A DNA stretch of 16,431 nucleotides, from NCBI GenBank assembly GCA_031550405.1, contig JAVBOP010000065.1, positions 1 through 16,431 on the forward strand, given 5' to 3'. Below are positions 1-7,987 of the stretch, in pieces. Source of the stretch: JAVBOP01 sp031550405. GTDB taxonomy: Bacteria > Bacteroidota > Ignavibacteria > Kapaibacteriales > UBA2268. The notes beneath the pieces are model-generated. The model searched no databases and had not been told where the DNA came from. It worked only from the letters and a program-made list of their open reading frames with translations. A program made the translations under genes and the position numbers. Position 1 is the first letter of the stretch, and every line of letters starts with the position of its first letter.

Positions 1-644
1 TTAGCTGAAGTATACTCAGGATTGAGATAAGTGCAAACAACAGAATCCTGCCAGTAATCATTGGGAAGATTCAAAAAAAGCTGCGGATTTGTGATTTTGT
101 TATTAACTATTTTAAATTTTCCCATGAATTTTTGCTTATAAAAATTCTTTCTATCCTTTATATATTGTTCATCTTTAAGACCAAGCGCAACATCAAAGTA
201 AAATTCATTAGCATTAACCAGCAAAGCTGGATATGGCTGAATAAAAGCATCCAGTTCATCATAAAAAACATTAAGTTCCCATTTATTTGCCAAGCCTTTT
301 CTATCAAAATGATACAAAATATATCTATAACTGTCTATTGCAAATATTGAATCAGGCGACACAAAACTATAAAAAAACAGTTTAATATTTGTATCAATAT
401 CTATATGAAATTCTTCAGATAGAGTTTTTTCATCATAAAAAGTGATTTTATTTACATACATGCCAACTTCACTGTCATTGACGTATGAATAAGAGTAAAG
501 GTAGTTCTTTTTATTAATTTTATCAAAATAATCACCGAAAATTGATTTTATTTTAAGTGTATCAACAGGAATTATATTAACTCTGGAATAAGAATTTTGC
601 TTGCAAGAAGCAATGAGCAAGAAAAATGAAATAAGTATCTTCAT
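1..644 (-). CDS. Lipoprotein, paralogue of the next gene (3' end outside window)
   Basis: An uninterrupted minus-strand reading frame runs from an ATG at 644-642 to the left edge, 214 codons with no stop, so the C-terminus lies outside. It opens MKILISFFLLIASCKQNS: a short hydrophobic signal peptide and a lipobox (I-A-S-Cys14), so the product should be a lipid-anchored envelope protein. It aligns along its length with the gene at 772-1881: the first ~32 residues are nearly identical (R-V-N-[IV]-I-P-[IV]-D-T-L-K-I), the rest is clearly homologous but strongly diverged, with shared islands such as FMGKFKIVNN versus IMGKLKIVNN. The pattern of short strands with DSIFA-type repeats suggests a beta-propeller-like fold, possibly the DUF4221 type seen in Bacteroidota lipoproteins, but I assign no function. 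This is the downstream member of a tandem pair; 127 bp separate its start from the stop of its neighbour. Confidence 0.85.
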   Translation of the reverse strand, partial: MKILISFFLLIASCKQNSYSRVNIIPVDTLKIKSIFGDYFDKINKKNYLYSYSYVNDSEVGMYVNKITFYDEKTLSEEFHIDIDTNIKLFFYSFVSPDSIFAIDSYRYILYHFDRKGLANKWELNVFYDELDAFIQPYPALLVNANEFYFDVALGLKDEQYIKDRKNFYKQKFMGKFKIVNNKITNPQLFLNLPNDYWQDSVVCTYLNPEYTSA

Positions 645-770
645 TATTTTATTTAAGTTGACAAAAAATAAGCTATAAAGATAAGTATAATTTATTGTAT
701 ATGCAACTATTATTTTTATTTTTTTAATTAAGAATTATATAGCAGTTGATTTATGAATAATTTTTCATAA
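551..770 (-). repeat. Direct repeat copy A: shared upstream region plus signal-peptide codons
   Basis: About 220 bp that recur at 1788-2005 in the same orientation. The non-coding part differs by only about three substitutions and two single-base gaps in roughly 125 bp. Similarity stops abruptly at about 770, two bases before the stop codon of the neighbouring gene, and fades after about codon 32 of the lipoprotein. It includes an inverted repeat, TTATGAA-6 nt-TTCATAA (751-770), and on the minus strand a weak promoter-like pair: TTG (706-704) and TATCTTTA (683-676), 20 nt apart, one mismatch from TAnnTTTG. Confidence 0.85.
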
Positions 771-771
771 A

Positions 772-1881
772 TCACTCCAGTTCTAATTTGTATAAAATCT
801 GCATTTTGCCTTCTTCTTCAAAAAGTCCGTTATCTATGCGTTTGGTCATTAAAATACCGCGGGAGGTTGGAAGAAATCTACCAGATAAATATTTTTTTGC
901 AGAAAAAATTATCTCATCAATATAATTAAAATTCTTGTCCAAAACTATGATAGACCAAGGCCTGTCATTAAATCTATTGTTTGTAGTTCCATCTTCATTT
1001 CGCTCTTTTTGATTATGAAAAACTACTCGATAATATAAATTTCGGTATTTATCATAAATGATATTAAAATAATATCCCACTTCATTATCAAATTTAACAG
1101 CTTCCTCATGTGTATGTTTCTTACGCAGTCTGATTGAAGCATCAATATATTTGCTTTTTGCTGGATATTTCGTCAGTTTTTCACCATTTATAACCCAAAG
1201 CGAATCATTCATGTGAAAAGAGATAATTAATTTTCCTGCAGTATCTCCAATATACCGCACCCAACTAAATGGACAAAAAATAGAATCACTGTGGTAATCT
1301 GATGGAAAATTTAAAAAACGCTGCGGAGATTCAATTCTATTATTAACTATTTTAAGTTTTCCCATAATTTTATTTACTTGAATTTCTGCTTCTTTACTGT
1401 AGTTTATTTTTTTATTAATTTTATCCGAATAAATGTTAAAAAAAAATTCATTATTAATGATTGCAGGAGGAAATGCACGTAAAGAGGTATAAAATTCAGA
1501 AGTACCAAAAACATCAATATCCCATTCTTTTAATACTCCACTTTTATTAAAAAGCACTAAATTTGGTGTATGATAACCTGTTGCAAATATAGAGTCAAAG
1601 TTTATTATATTGTAATAAAGAACAGGGGTTTCGCTGTTAATAGATATGACCGCTTCCTTTTTGTAAGTATTTTCATTAATGAAGGTTATAGAAGCTAAAC
1701 TTGAACCTATTTCTGGATAACAGTCGTTTATATAATATCCATTTTTATTTTTATCATCATAATAATAATTGCTAATCTGCTCATTTATTTTAAGAGTATC
1801 AATGGGAATCACATTAACTCTGGAATAGGAATTTTGCTGGCAGGAAGCAATGAGCAAGAAAAATGAAACAAGTATCTTCAT
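772..1881 (-). CDS. Lipoprotein of unknown function (possible DUF4221-like beta-propeller)
   Basis: 369 residues, complete, starting at the ATG 1881-1879, the position equivalent to the start of the paralogue at 644. The N-terminus MKILVSFFLLIASCQQNS carries a type II signal peptide with lipobox I-A-S-Cys14, so an envelope lipoprotein is likely. There are no further membrane segments and no catalytic motif I recognise. The body is rich in aromatic and Asn/Lys residues, with repeated strand-turn segments such as NFDSIFATGY and LVLFNKSGVLKEWDIDVFG, compatible with a beta-propeller; members of the Bacteroidota DUF4221 family have this size and lipoprotein anchor, but that assignment is tentative. 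The gene probably has its own promoter inside the repeated upstream segment, and its stop codon abuts the upstream repeat of the downstream copy. Confidence 0.85.
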   Translation of the reverse strand: MKILVSFFLLIASCQQNSYSRVNVIPIDTLKINEQISNYYYDDKNKNGYYINDCYPEIGSSLASITFINENTYKKEAVISINSETPVLYYNIINFDSIFATGYHTPNLVLFNKSGVLKEWDIDVFGTSEFYTSLRAFPPAIINNEFFFNIYSDKINKKINYSKEAEIQVNKIMGKLKIVNNRIESPQRFLNFPSDYHSDSIFCPFSWVRYIGDTAGKLIISFHMNDSLWVINGEKLTKYPAKSKYIDASIRLRKKHTHEEAVKFDNEVGYYFNIIYDKYRNLYYRVVFHNQKERNEDGTTNNRFNDRPWSIIVLDKNFNYIDEIIFSAKKYLSGRFLPTSRGILMTKRIDNGLFEEEGKMQILYKLELE

Positions 1882-2005
1882 TATTTTATTTAAGTTGATA
1901 AAAATAAGGCATAAAGATAAGTATAATTTATTGTATATGCAACTATTATTTTTATTTTTTAATTAAGAATTATATAGCAGTTGATTTATGAATAATTTTT
2001 CATAA
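1788..2005 (-). repeat. Direct repeat copy B: shared upstream region plus signal-peptide codons
   Basis: Second copy of the segment at 551-770, offset by about 1236 bp. It holds the first ~32 codons of the lipoprotein, the weak promoter-like pair (TTG 1942-1940 and TATCTTTA 1919-1912 on the minus strand) and the inverted repeat TTATGAA-6 nt-TTCATAA (1986-2005). Similarity ends at about 2005. Confidence 0.85.
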
Positions 2006-2017
2006 TATGTTCTAAAT

Positions 2018-2048
2018 TTTGCTATTAATTATATTTTTCGTATATTTG
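2018..2048 (+). promoter_or_regulatory. Bacteroidota-type promoter of the ABC-F gene
   Basis: TTTG at 2018-2021, a 19-nt spacer, then TATATTTG at 2041-2048: a full match to the Bacteroidota primary-sigma consensus (-33 TTTG, -7 TAnnTTTG). Transcription would start near 2053-2056, leaving a leader of about 125 nt before the ABC-F start codon. Confidence 0.7.
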
Positions 2049-2181
2049 TAGCCTTGTTTAACTTAATATTCAGTCCAATGGAAATATACAATTAATAGTT
2101 GGTTTTAAAAGCCGACGAAATGCAGTTTAAATTAACGAATGTTTAATTGCCTGTCAGGCTACTATTAATTGGTATATTATT
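2049..2181 (+). promoter_or_regulatory. Long structured leader with mini-ORFs, attenuator-like
   Basis: The leader contains three tiny ORFs: 2078-2095 (MEIYN), 2120-2146 (MQFKLTNV) and 2139-2168 (MFNCLSGYY), the last two overlapping. Two hairpins compete for the same strand: AATTAA (2130-2135) can pair with TTAATT (2143-2148), or TTAAT (2143-2147) can pair with ATTAA (2164-2168), the latter enclosing GCCT(2149-2152)/AGGC(2156-2159). The second hairpin ends 13 nt before the start codon, next to where a ribosome would bind. Antibiotic-induced ABC-F genes are often controlled by translated leaders of this kind; here it is inference, because AT-rich pairings arise easily by chance. Confidence 0.4.
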
Positions 2182-3771
2182 ATGAATATTATTGTCAGTG
2201 ATTTGTCCTATCACTATCCTAATCAAAATCCTTTATTTAATCATTTGAATTTTTCTGTTGAAAAGCAGGAAAAAGTCTCTATTGTTGGCAATAATGGCGT
2301 TGGCAAATCGACATTGTTGAAGCTGATTGCCGGTTTGCTTGAGCCTTCCGAAGGTAGCATTATTTCGTCTTCCAAGCCATATTATATTACGCAACACACG
2401 GGAATGCTGAATAAAAGCATTGCTGAGATTTTGTGTGTCGATAAAAAATTAACAGCTATTCATAATATTGAGCAAGGAAGTGTTTCGCAGGAAGATTTTG
2501 ATATTTTGGCTGATGATTGGGATATAGAGGCTAAGTGTGAGGCAGCTTTTGCTCATTGGAAATTGCCAAATGTGAGGCTTAATATGCCGATAGATGATTT
2601 AAGCGGCGGAGAAAAAACGAAGATTTTTCTTGCTGGTTTGTTAATTAATTCTCCTGAAATAGTGCTGCTTGATGAGCCTACAAATCATCTTGACCAGACG
2701 AGTCGGAATCTGCTTTACAAATATATTGAGCAAAGCAAAGCATCTATTGTCATAGTAAGTCATGATATTACGTTACTTAACCAACTTGAAACGACTTATG
2801 AACTTTCTCCGCATGGCATAAAATTATATGGCGGAAACTATGCGTTTTATGAAGAGCAGAAGGAAATTGAAATGAATGCTTTAGGCAAAAGTATTCATGA
2901 AGAAGAAAAAATGTTTCGTTTAGCCAAAAAACAGGCTCAGGAAGTCAGGCAGCGGCAGGAAAAGCGCTCCAACCGTGCAGAAAAAAATAAAGCACAGATT
3001 GGAGGACCGCGTATATTGATGAATGCCTTGCATAATTCTGCTGAAAACACCGCTGCAAAGCTGAAGGACAAGCACTCTGAAATTATTGGCAACGCTCAAA
3101 ACAAAATTTCAGAATTAAAAAACCAGCAGGAAAAATTAAAAGAATTAAAGATAGATTTTGATAATACTTCTTTACATGCGGGAAAATTATTAATTGAAGC
3201 CAAAAATATAAATTTTGCTTATCAAGAAAATCAGATATTATGGCAAAATCCGTTGGATTTCAAACTGTACAGCAACGACAGAGTACAGCTGTTGGGTGAT
3301 AATGGAACGGGCAAAACCACTTTTATAAAGCTGCTGCTGGGTTTACTTGCGCCTCTTTCTGGCGAGATAAATCGTGCTGATTTTAGCTGGATTTATTTAG
3401 ATCAAAACTATACACAGGTTAATGTAAATTGCACTATTGAACAGCTTGCAACGAAATATAATCATCGGAAATTAGAAGAACATGAGGTGAAATTGCGGCT
3501 AAATCGCTTTTTATTTCCGTCTGACACATGGGACAAAAACTGCCGTGAGCTTAGTGGCGGCGAGAAGATGCGGCTATATTTGTGCTGCATGATGATTAGC
3601 AATCAAACACCTGATCTGATAATTTTAGATGAGCCAACGAACAACTTGGACATCACTAATTTGCAGATATTGACGAGAACGATAAAAAGTTACAAAGGCA
3701 GTTTGTTAGTCATATCACATGACAAGTATTTCATAAACGAGATAGAAATAACAGAAACTATATTGTTTTAA
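2182..3771 (+). CDS. ABC-F family ATPase (ribosome-associated)
   Basis: 529 residues with two ABC ATPase domains in one chain and no membrane segments, the ABC-F layout of soluble proteins that bind the ribosomal E site and act on stalled or antibiotic-bound ribosomes. Domain 1: Walker A GNNGVGKST (36-44), signature LSGGE (140-144), Walker B LLDEPTNHLD (162-171), switch His194. A charged helical linker (about 222-330, with KRSNRAEKNK and GGPRILMN) matches the P-site-tRNA-interacting region. Domain 2: Walker A GDNGTGKTT (372-380), LSGGE (457-461), ILDEPTNNLD (481-490), switch His513. There is no C-terminal extension. The ATG at 2182 is the first in-frame start and the first domain begins directly after it. 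Transcribed alone behind a strong promoter with a long leader. Whether it confers resistance or is a housekeeping factor cannot be read from the sequence. Confidence 0.93.
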   Translation: MNIIVSDLSYHYPNQNPLFNHLNFSVEKQEKVSIVGNNGVGKSTLLKLIAGLLEPSEGSIISSSKPYYITQHTGMLNKSIAEILCVDKKLTAIHNIEQGSVSQEDFDILADDWDIEAKCEAAFAHWKLPNVRLNMPIDDLSGGEKTKIFLAGLLINSPEIVLLDEPTNHLDQTSRNLLYKYIEQSKASIVIVSHDITLLNQLETTYELSPHGIKLYGGNYAFYEEQKEIEMNALGKSIHEEEKMFRLAKKQAQEVRQRQEKRSNRAEKNKAQIGGPRILMNALHNSAENTAAKLKDKHSEIIGNAQNKISELKNQQEKLKELKIDFDNTSLHAGKLLIEAKNINFAYQENQILWQNPLDFKLYSNDRVQLLGDNGTGKTTFIKLLLGLLAPLSGEINRADFSWIYLDQNYTQVNVNCTIEQLATKYNHRKLEEHEVKLRLNRFLFPSDTWDKNCRELSGGEKMRLYLCCMMISNQTPDLIILDEPTNNLDITNLQILTRTIKSYKGSLLVISHDKYFINEIEITETILF

Positions 3772-3878
3772 AGTATATTTATGAATATTTTTTAATAAAA
3801 TGCAATATGTCTTATTCGCAAAGCCCCATCAAACAACATTTATGAATTTATAATGCAGTGTATGATGCAGCAATTTCA

Positions 3879-3886
3879 TATTTTTG
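3879..3886 (+). promoter_or_regulatory. Probable -7 element for recN
   Basis: TATTTTTG matches TAnnTTTG, 20 bp before the recN start codon. No convincing -33 TTTG lies at the right spacing. The 12-mer TATTTTTGAAGT that begins here recurs exactly upstream of gap at 6925-6936. Confidence 0.5.
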
Positions 3887-3906
3887 AAGTTAATTTAATT
3901 TGAAAA

Positions 3907-5628
3907 ATGCTTACCAAACTTTCTATACAAAATTTTGTTATAATCAAAAATATTGAAATTGAATTTCGCCATGGTCTGAATATTATTATTGGAGAAACAG
4001 GGTCAGGTAAGTCTATTGTAATTGAAGCACTTATGTTGCTTTTTGGAGATAAAGCCTCACCTGATTTTGTGAGAAAAGATTCTACAAAAGCGATTATTGA
4101 AGCAAATTTTATTTTAGACAAAAATTCAATTTTGCTGCAAAGCCTGTTCGCTGCCGATTTTGACATTGAAAATAACGAGATTATTATTCGCCGAGAAATT
4201 CCAATGAAAGGCAATTCGAGATGTTTTATAAACGATACGCCGATTTCCCTTGCGCAGTTGCGCGATTATTGCAAAAATCTGGTCGATTTTCATGGGCAAA
4301 ATGAGCATCAATCGCTGCTTGACAAGGAAAAGCAAATCGAAATTCTTGATAATTTGCTTCAAAATAAACTCGTGCGCCCGGATTATTTTGCATGTTTTCA
4401 AAAATATCAAAATGCGATTGCTGAGCTTCAAAATCTAAGCTCCAAGAAAAAATATTACTTGCAGCAATCCGACCTGTTCTCAATGCAAATTGAGGAAATC
4501 GACAATATTTCGCCACAATTAGATGAAGATATTCAAATAGAAAATGAATTGAAAATACTTGATAATTATGAATTTTTATTCATAAATTGCAACGATTTTA
4601 CACAACTTATAGAGAATGACCAATATTCTGTAAAAAATAATTTACACGAATGTGAAAAAAAATTGAATGAATTGTGTAAGTTTGATTCTGTTTTCGAGCC
4701 ATATATTAATGAGCTGAAAACAGCTATTATTTCAATAAACGAAGCTGCAAATTTCATAAAATCCTATAAAAATAACATAATTTTTAATCCAAATCGAATA
4801 GAAGAATTGCGCGAACGCAGCTTGAAAATCAACAGATTAAAGAAAAAACATGGTTCAATTGAAGAAATTTTAGAGCTTAGAAAAAAGCTCGCATCGGAAA
4901 TTGAAATTGTAGAACATTACGATGACAATATTAGCAAGTTAGAGAAAAATATAGTAGATATAAGGCATGAACTTTCAATTTTGGCTTTGAATTTACACAA
5001 TCAACGCAAGAAGGTTGCAGAATATTTGGAACAAAAAGTTGTTGAAAAACTGGCTGAACTTGGTATTGAAAATTCGATTTTTGAAGTGCATATTTCCAAT
5101 AACGTTATAGATGAAAATAATTTTAGCTATCTAAGCGCTCCTTCTGTAAGCCTATATAATAAATGTGTTAGAGCGATGCCGACTGGAATTGACAATATTG
5201 AATTTTTCATTTCCACAAATAAAGGCGAAAAGACTGAACCGCTCTCGGTTGTGGCTTCGGGCGGCGAAATCTCTCGTATTATGCTTGCTATGAAATCCAT
5301 TATTGCCGAAGCCGATAAAACTCCAATTCTAATTTTTGATGAAATTGACACAGGAATCAGCGGCAGGATTGCACAAAAGGTTGGCATAGCAATGAAAGAA
5401 TTGTCTAACTATCATCAAATTATAGCAATTACACATTTGCCACAAATTGCAGCAATCGGCTCAAATAATATTTTGATTTCAAAAATCGAAAGCGCAAACT
5501 CGGTTGCAACTATTGCCAAGCAGCTGGATAATGAAACAAAGGTTATAGAGATTGCGAAAATGTTAAGTGGGGAAAATTTATCAGACGCAGCAATCGAAAG
5601 CGCTAAAAAATTAATTTTTATTAATTAA
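3907..5628 (+). CDS. recN: DNA repair protein RecN
   Basis: 573 residues, close to the usual ~550-570 for RecN, an SMC-like ATPase that acts at double-strand breaks and holds DNA ends during recombinational repair. The N-terminal half-domain begins MLTKLSIQNFVIIKN and carries Walker A GETGSGKS (29-36). The middle (about 150-370) is charged and heptad-like, the antiparallel coiled coil. The C-terminal half carries the signature ASGGEISR (450-457), Walker B LIFDEIDTGISG with Asp478-Glu479, and THLPQIAA, all typical of RecN rather than RecF or SMC. The start codon sits where the family normally begins. Its own -7 element lies 20 bp upstream; the sigma-54 activator follows 43 bp downstream. Confidence 0.95.
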   Translation: MLTKLSIQNFVIIKNIEIEFRHGLNIIIGETGSGKSIVIEALMLLFGDKASPDFVRKDSTKAIIEANFILDKNSILLQSLFAADFDIENNEIIIRREIPMKGNSRCFINDTPISLAQLRDYCKNLVDFHGQNEHQSLLDKEKQIEILDNLLQNKLVRPDYFACFQKYQNAIAELQNLSSKKKYYLQQSDLFSMQIEEIDNISPQLDEDIQIENELKILDNYEFLFINCNDFTQLIENDQYSVKNNLHECEKKLNELCKFDSVFEPYINELKTAIISINEAANFIKSYKNNIIFNPNRIEELRERSLKINRLKKKHGSIEEILELRKKLASEIEIVEHYDDNISKLEKNIVDIRHELSILALNLHNQRKKVAEYLEQKVVEKLAELGIENSIFEVHISNNVIDENNFSYLSAPSVSLYNKCVRAMPTGIDNIEFFISTNKGEKTEPLSVVASGGEISRIMLAMKSIIAEADKTPILIFDEIDTGISGRIAQKVGIAMKELSNYHQIIAITHLPQIAAIGSNNILISKIESANSVATIAKQLDNETKVIEIAKMLSGENLSDAAIESAKKLIFIN

Positions 5629-5671
5629 TCCCACCTAATGCCAATATAATTAAGGGGTTGCAGATTTAATC

Positions 5672-6865
5672 GTGAATAGAATTGATACGGAATACAGGCG
5701 TGAATTTCAAAACCGGTATGGCATAATAGGCGATTCGTATATTATCCAGAATGCGATCAATATCCTCGAAAGAGTTGCTCCGACAGACTTGCCGGTACTT
5801 ATAACCGGGGAAACCGGCACCGGCAAGGAGGTTTTTGCCAATGCCGTACATAATTTGAGTTTTCGTAAGTCCAAGCCTTTTGTCAGTGTTAACTGCGGCG
5901 CCATTCCCGAAACACTTTTGGAGTCAGAGCTTTTTGGGCATGAAAAAGGTGCTTTCACGGGCGCCGTTGACCAGCGTATCGGTTTTTTTGAGGCAGCAAA
6001 TAAAGGCACTATTTTTCTTGATGAAATAGGCGAAATGCCTGTAAGTACACAAGTTAAGCTGCTGCGTATTTTAGAGAGCGGCGAATATTCACGCTTAGGC
6101 TCTTCTGCCATTAATAAAGTGGACGTTCGCATAATAGCAGCTACCAACCGCAAGCTTGAAGACGAAGTAAGAGACAAAACATTCAGGCAGGACTTGTTTT
6201 ATAGATTAAATTCTGTTAATATAATATTACCTTCTCTTCGCGAACATCCTGAAGATATAGCTCTGTATGTGGATTATTTCGGGCAAAAGCTTTGCCAGAA
6301 ACAGGGCATAGAATATAAGGGCATGGCTGATGATGCTATCCGTATGCTGCAAAAAATGGAATGGAAGGGCAATTTAAGAGAGCTGAAAAATCTTGTGGAA
6401 AAGGTCATAACGCTCGAAAAAGGCAATTATGTAACTGCGGATATTATGCAGCGATATATGCCTGCAACCCATAACCATGTTTTTGACCTGCTCAATCATA
6501 ACCATAATAATTCTACAGCACTTATACCAACTCCACAGGCAGAGGTGCTAAGCTGTGATGCTTTGATTTTGCGCAGCCTTCTTGAGCTAAAGCAGGATAC
6601 CACAGATATTAAGCGGGCACTGGCAAAGCTTGGGTCGGCATTTCAGGAACTGCAAAATGATATAGCGATACTGAAATCCAATACCGACGCCAACTACGGC
6701 AACCAAGCCGCTTACTATCACAGCTCTACGCTTGCAGAAATGGAAAAGCAGGTAATCATAGACACGCTCAATACCTGCCAGGGCAATCGCCGCCGCACCG
6801 CCCAAATATTAGGCATTGCCGATAGAACCCTCTACCGAAAAATCAAAGAATACGGATTGGAGTAG
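5672..6865 (+). CDS. Sigma-54-dependent activator, AAA+ and Fis-type HTH, no sensor domain
   Basis: 397 residues starting at a GTG at 5672; an in-frame TAA at 5651-5653 and a purine-rich aaggggt about 13 bp upstream support this start. The AAA+ domain begins almost at once: Walker A GETGTGKE (46-53), the sigma-54 contact loop GAFTGA (93-98), Walker B TIFLDEIGE (113-121), and Arg172/Arg178 in FRQDLFYRLN. It should therefore open promoters held by RpoN. Residues 264-352 are a linker of unknown role, rich in His/Asn at first and helical later. The C-terminus (354-397, AQILGIADRTLYRKIKEYGLE minus its last residue as recognition region) is a Fis-type helix-turn-helix. The usual N-terminal receiver, GAF or PAS domain is missing, so activity may be set by abundance or by a partner. 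It lies 43 bp after recN and may be read from the same transcript. Confidence 0.93.
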   Translation: MNRIDTEYRREFQNRYGIIGDSYIIQNAINILERVAPTDLPVLITGETGTGKEVFANAVHNLSFRKSKPFVSVNCGAIPETLLESELFGHEKGAFTGAVDQRIGFFEAANKGTIFLDEIGEMPVSTQVKLLRILESGEYSRLGSSAINKVDVRIIAATNRKLEDEVRDKTFRQDLFYRLNSVNIILPSLREHPEDIALYVDYFGQKLCQKQGIEYKGMADDAIRMLQKMEWKGNLRELKNLVEKVITLEKGNYVTADIMQRYMPATHNHVFDLLNHNHNNSTALIPTPQAEVLSCDALILRSLLELKQDTTDIKRALAKLGSAFQELQNDIAILKSNTDANYGNQAAYYHSSTLAEMEKQVIIDTLNTCQGNRRRTAQILGIADRTLYRKIKEYGLE

Positions 6866-6884
6866 AATTTTATGAATATTGCGG

Positions 6885-6905
6885 CAGTAATTTTTTTTAT
6901 TGCTG
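6885..6905 (+). terminator. Weak hairpin after the sigma-54 activator gene
   Basis: CAGTAAT (6885-6891) pairs with ATTGCTG (6899-6905), seven pairs with one G-T wobble, around a loop of seven T. There is no T-run after the stem, so termination would be weak. Confidence 0.25.
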
Positions 6906-6924
6906 ATAATTAGAGAAAAAGTAC

Positions 6925-6932
6925 TATTTTTG
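6925..6932 (+). promoter_or_regulatory. Probable -7 element for gap
   Basis: TATTTTTG matches TAnnTTTG, about 44 bp before the gap start codon. A TTG at 6900-6902 is a possible but widely spaced (22 nt) -33 element. The flanking 12-mer TATTTTTGAAGT is identical to that upstream of recN. Confidence 0.5.
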
Positions 6933-6964
6933 AAGTCATCTTAAAAAAATTTGTATTACCTTAT

Positions 6965-6968
6965 GGAG
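6965..6968 (+). promoter_or_regulatory. Shine-Dalgarno site of gap
   Basis: GGAG seven bases before the ATG at 6976, one of the clearest ribosome-binding sites in the window and a confirmation of the gap start. Confidence 0.6.
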
Positions 6969-6975
6969 CAAAAAA

Positions 6976-7977
6976 ATGGCATTGAAAATTGCAATTAATG
7001 GTTTTGGACGTATCGGCAGATTGGTTTTCAGAGAGCTTATGCAGCGCAATGTTGACATTGAAATCGCTGGTATCAATGATTTAACAAATGCTGCAACCTT
7101 GGCGCACCTGCTAAAATACGATTCAGTTCATGGTAAATTTAAAGGCGATATTGCTGTTGATGGCAATAATTTGATTGTCAACGGTAAAACTATTGCTATT
7201 TCGGCGGAGCGGGCGATTGCCTCAATCCCTTGGAAAAATGTTGATATAGTTTTGGAATCAACAGGAGTTTTCACAGACAGGGCGAGCTTGGAGCAGCATT
7301 TGGCAGCTTCCGGAGCTAAAAAAGTGGTGCTTTCGGCTCCGGCGAAAGGCGAGCTTGACGCAACTGTCGTAATCGGTGTAAATTGCAACACATTAACGGG
7401 CAAAGAGAAGACACTGTCGAATGCCTCATGTACTACTAACTGTTTGGCGCCGATGGTAAAGGTGTTGAATGATAAATTCGGAGTCGAAAGCGGCTTCATG
7501 TGCACTATACACGCTTATACCAACGACCAGCGGATTCTTGACCTGCCTCACAGCGATTTGCGGCGAGCAAGAAGCGCTGCCATCAATTCAATTCCTACAT
7601 CTACCGGAGCAGCAAAGGCTGTTGGGCTTGTAATTCCCGAGTTGAAAGGCAAGTTGCAGGGTTATGCTGTTCGAGTACCTGTGCCTGATGGATCATTGAC
7701 AGATTTTACGGCTGTTTTGAAAACCGATGTTACAAAGGGTGAAATCAATGCAGCTATGAAAGATGCGGCAAATACATACTTGAAAAATATCATGGAGTAT
7801 TCCGAAGATCCGCTTGTTTCAACAGATATTCTGGGAAATCCACACTCATGCATTTTCGACGCCAAATTAACAGATGTAATTGGCGAAAAAGGCAAATTAG
7901 TCAAAGTTGTTGGCTGGTATGACAATGAATGGGGATATTCCAACAGAATAGCAGACTTATTACTGAAAATATCATAA
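6976..7977 (+). CDS. gap: Glyceraldehyde-3-phosphate dehydrogenase, type I
   Basis: 333 residues, normal length. It oxidises and phosphorylates glyceraldehyde 3-phosphate to 1,3-bisphosphoglycerate in glycolysis, or the reverse in gluconeogenesis, in the cytoplasm. Visible motifs: the Rossmann loop NGFGRIGR (8-15); Asp35 in GINDLT, which points to NAD rather than NADP; the active-site SNASCTTN with Cys152; His179 in CTIHAYTNDQ; the S-loop region LPHSDLRRARSAAINSIPTS; and the C-terminal signature WYDNEWGYSNR. The start is supported by a GGAG site and by the standard N-terminus. It has its own promoter-like element and is followed by a long hairpin, so it is probably a single-gene unit. I see no defect. 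Confidence 0.97.
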   Translation: MALKIAINGFGRIGRLVFRELMQRNVDIEIAGINDLTNAATLAHLLKYDSVHGKFKGDIAVDGNNLIVNGKTIAISAERAIASIPWKNVDIVLESTGVFTDRASLEQHLAASGAKKVVLSAPAKGELDATVVIGVNCNTLTGKEKTLSNASCTTNCLAPMVKVLNDKFGVESGFMCTIHAYTNDQRILDLPHSDLRRARSAAINSIPTSTGAAKAVGLVIPELKGKLQGYAVRVPVPDGSLTDFTAVLKTDVTKGEINAAMKDAANTYLKNIMEYSEDPLVSTDILGNPHSCIFDAKLTDVIGEKGKLVKVVGWYDNEWGYSNRIADLLLKIS

Positions 7978-7987
7978 CGATATGCAA

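Noticed and set aside
132..350. 72-codon plus-strand frame inside the left lipoprotein gene
   Set aside because: It is antisense to a continuous lipoprotein frame with homology to its neighbour.
4226..4516. Open frames antisense to recN (3876-4214, 4126-4431, 4226-4516)
   Set aside because: They lie fully inside recN, whose motifs are intact, and show no recognisable domain; they are shadows.
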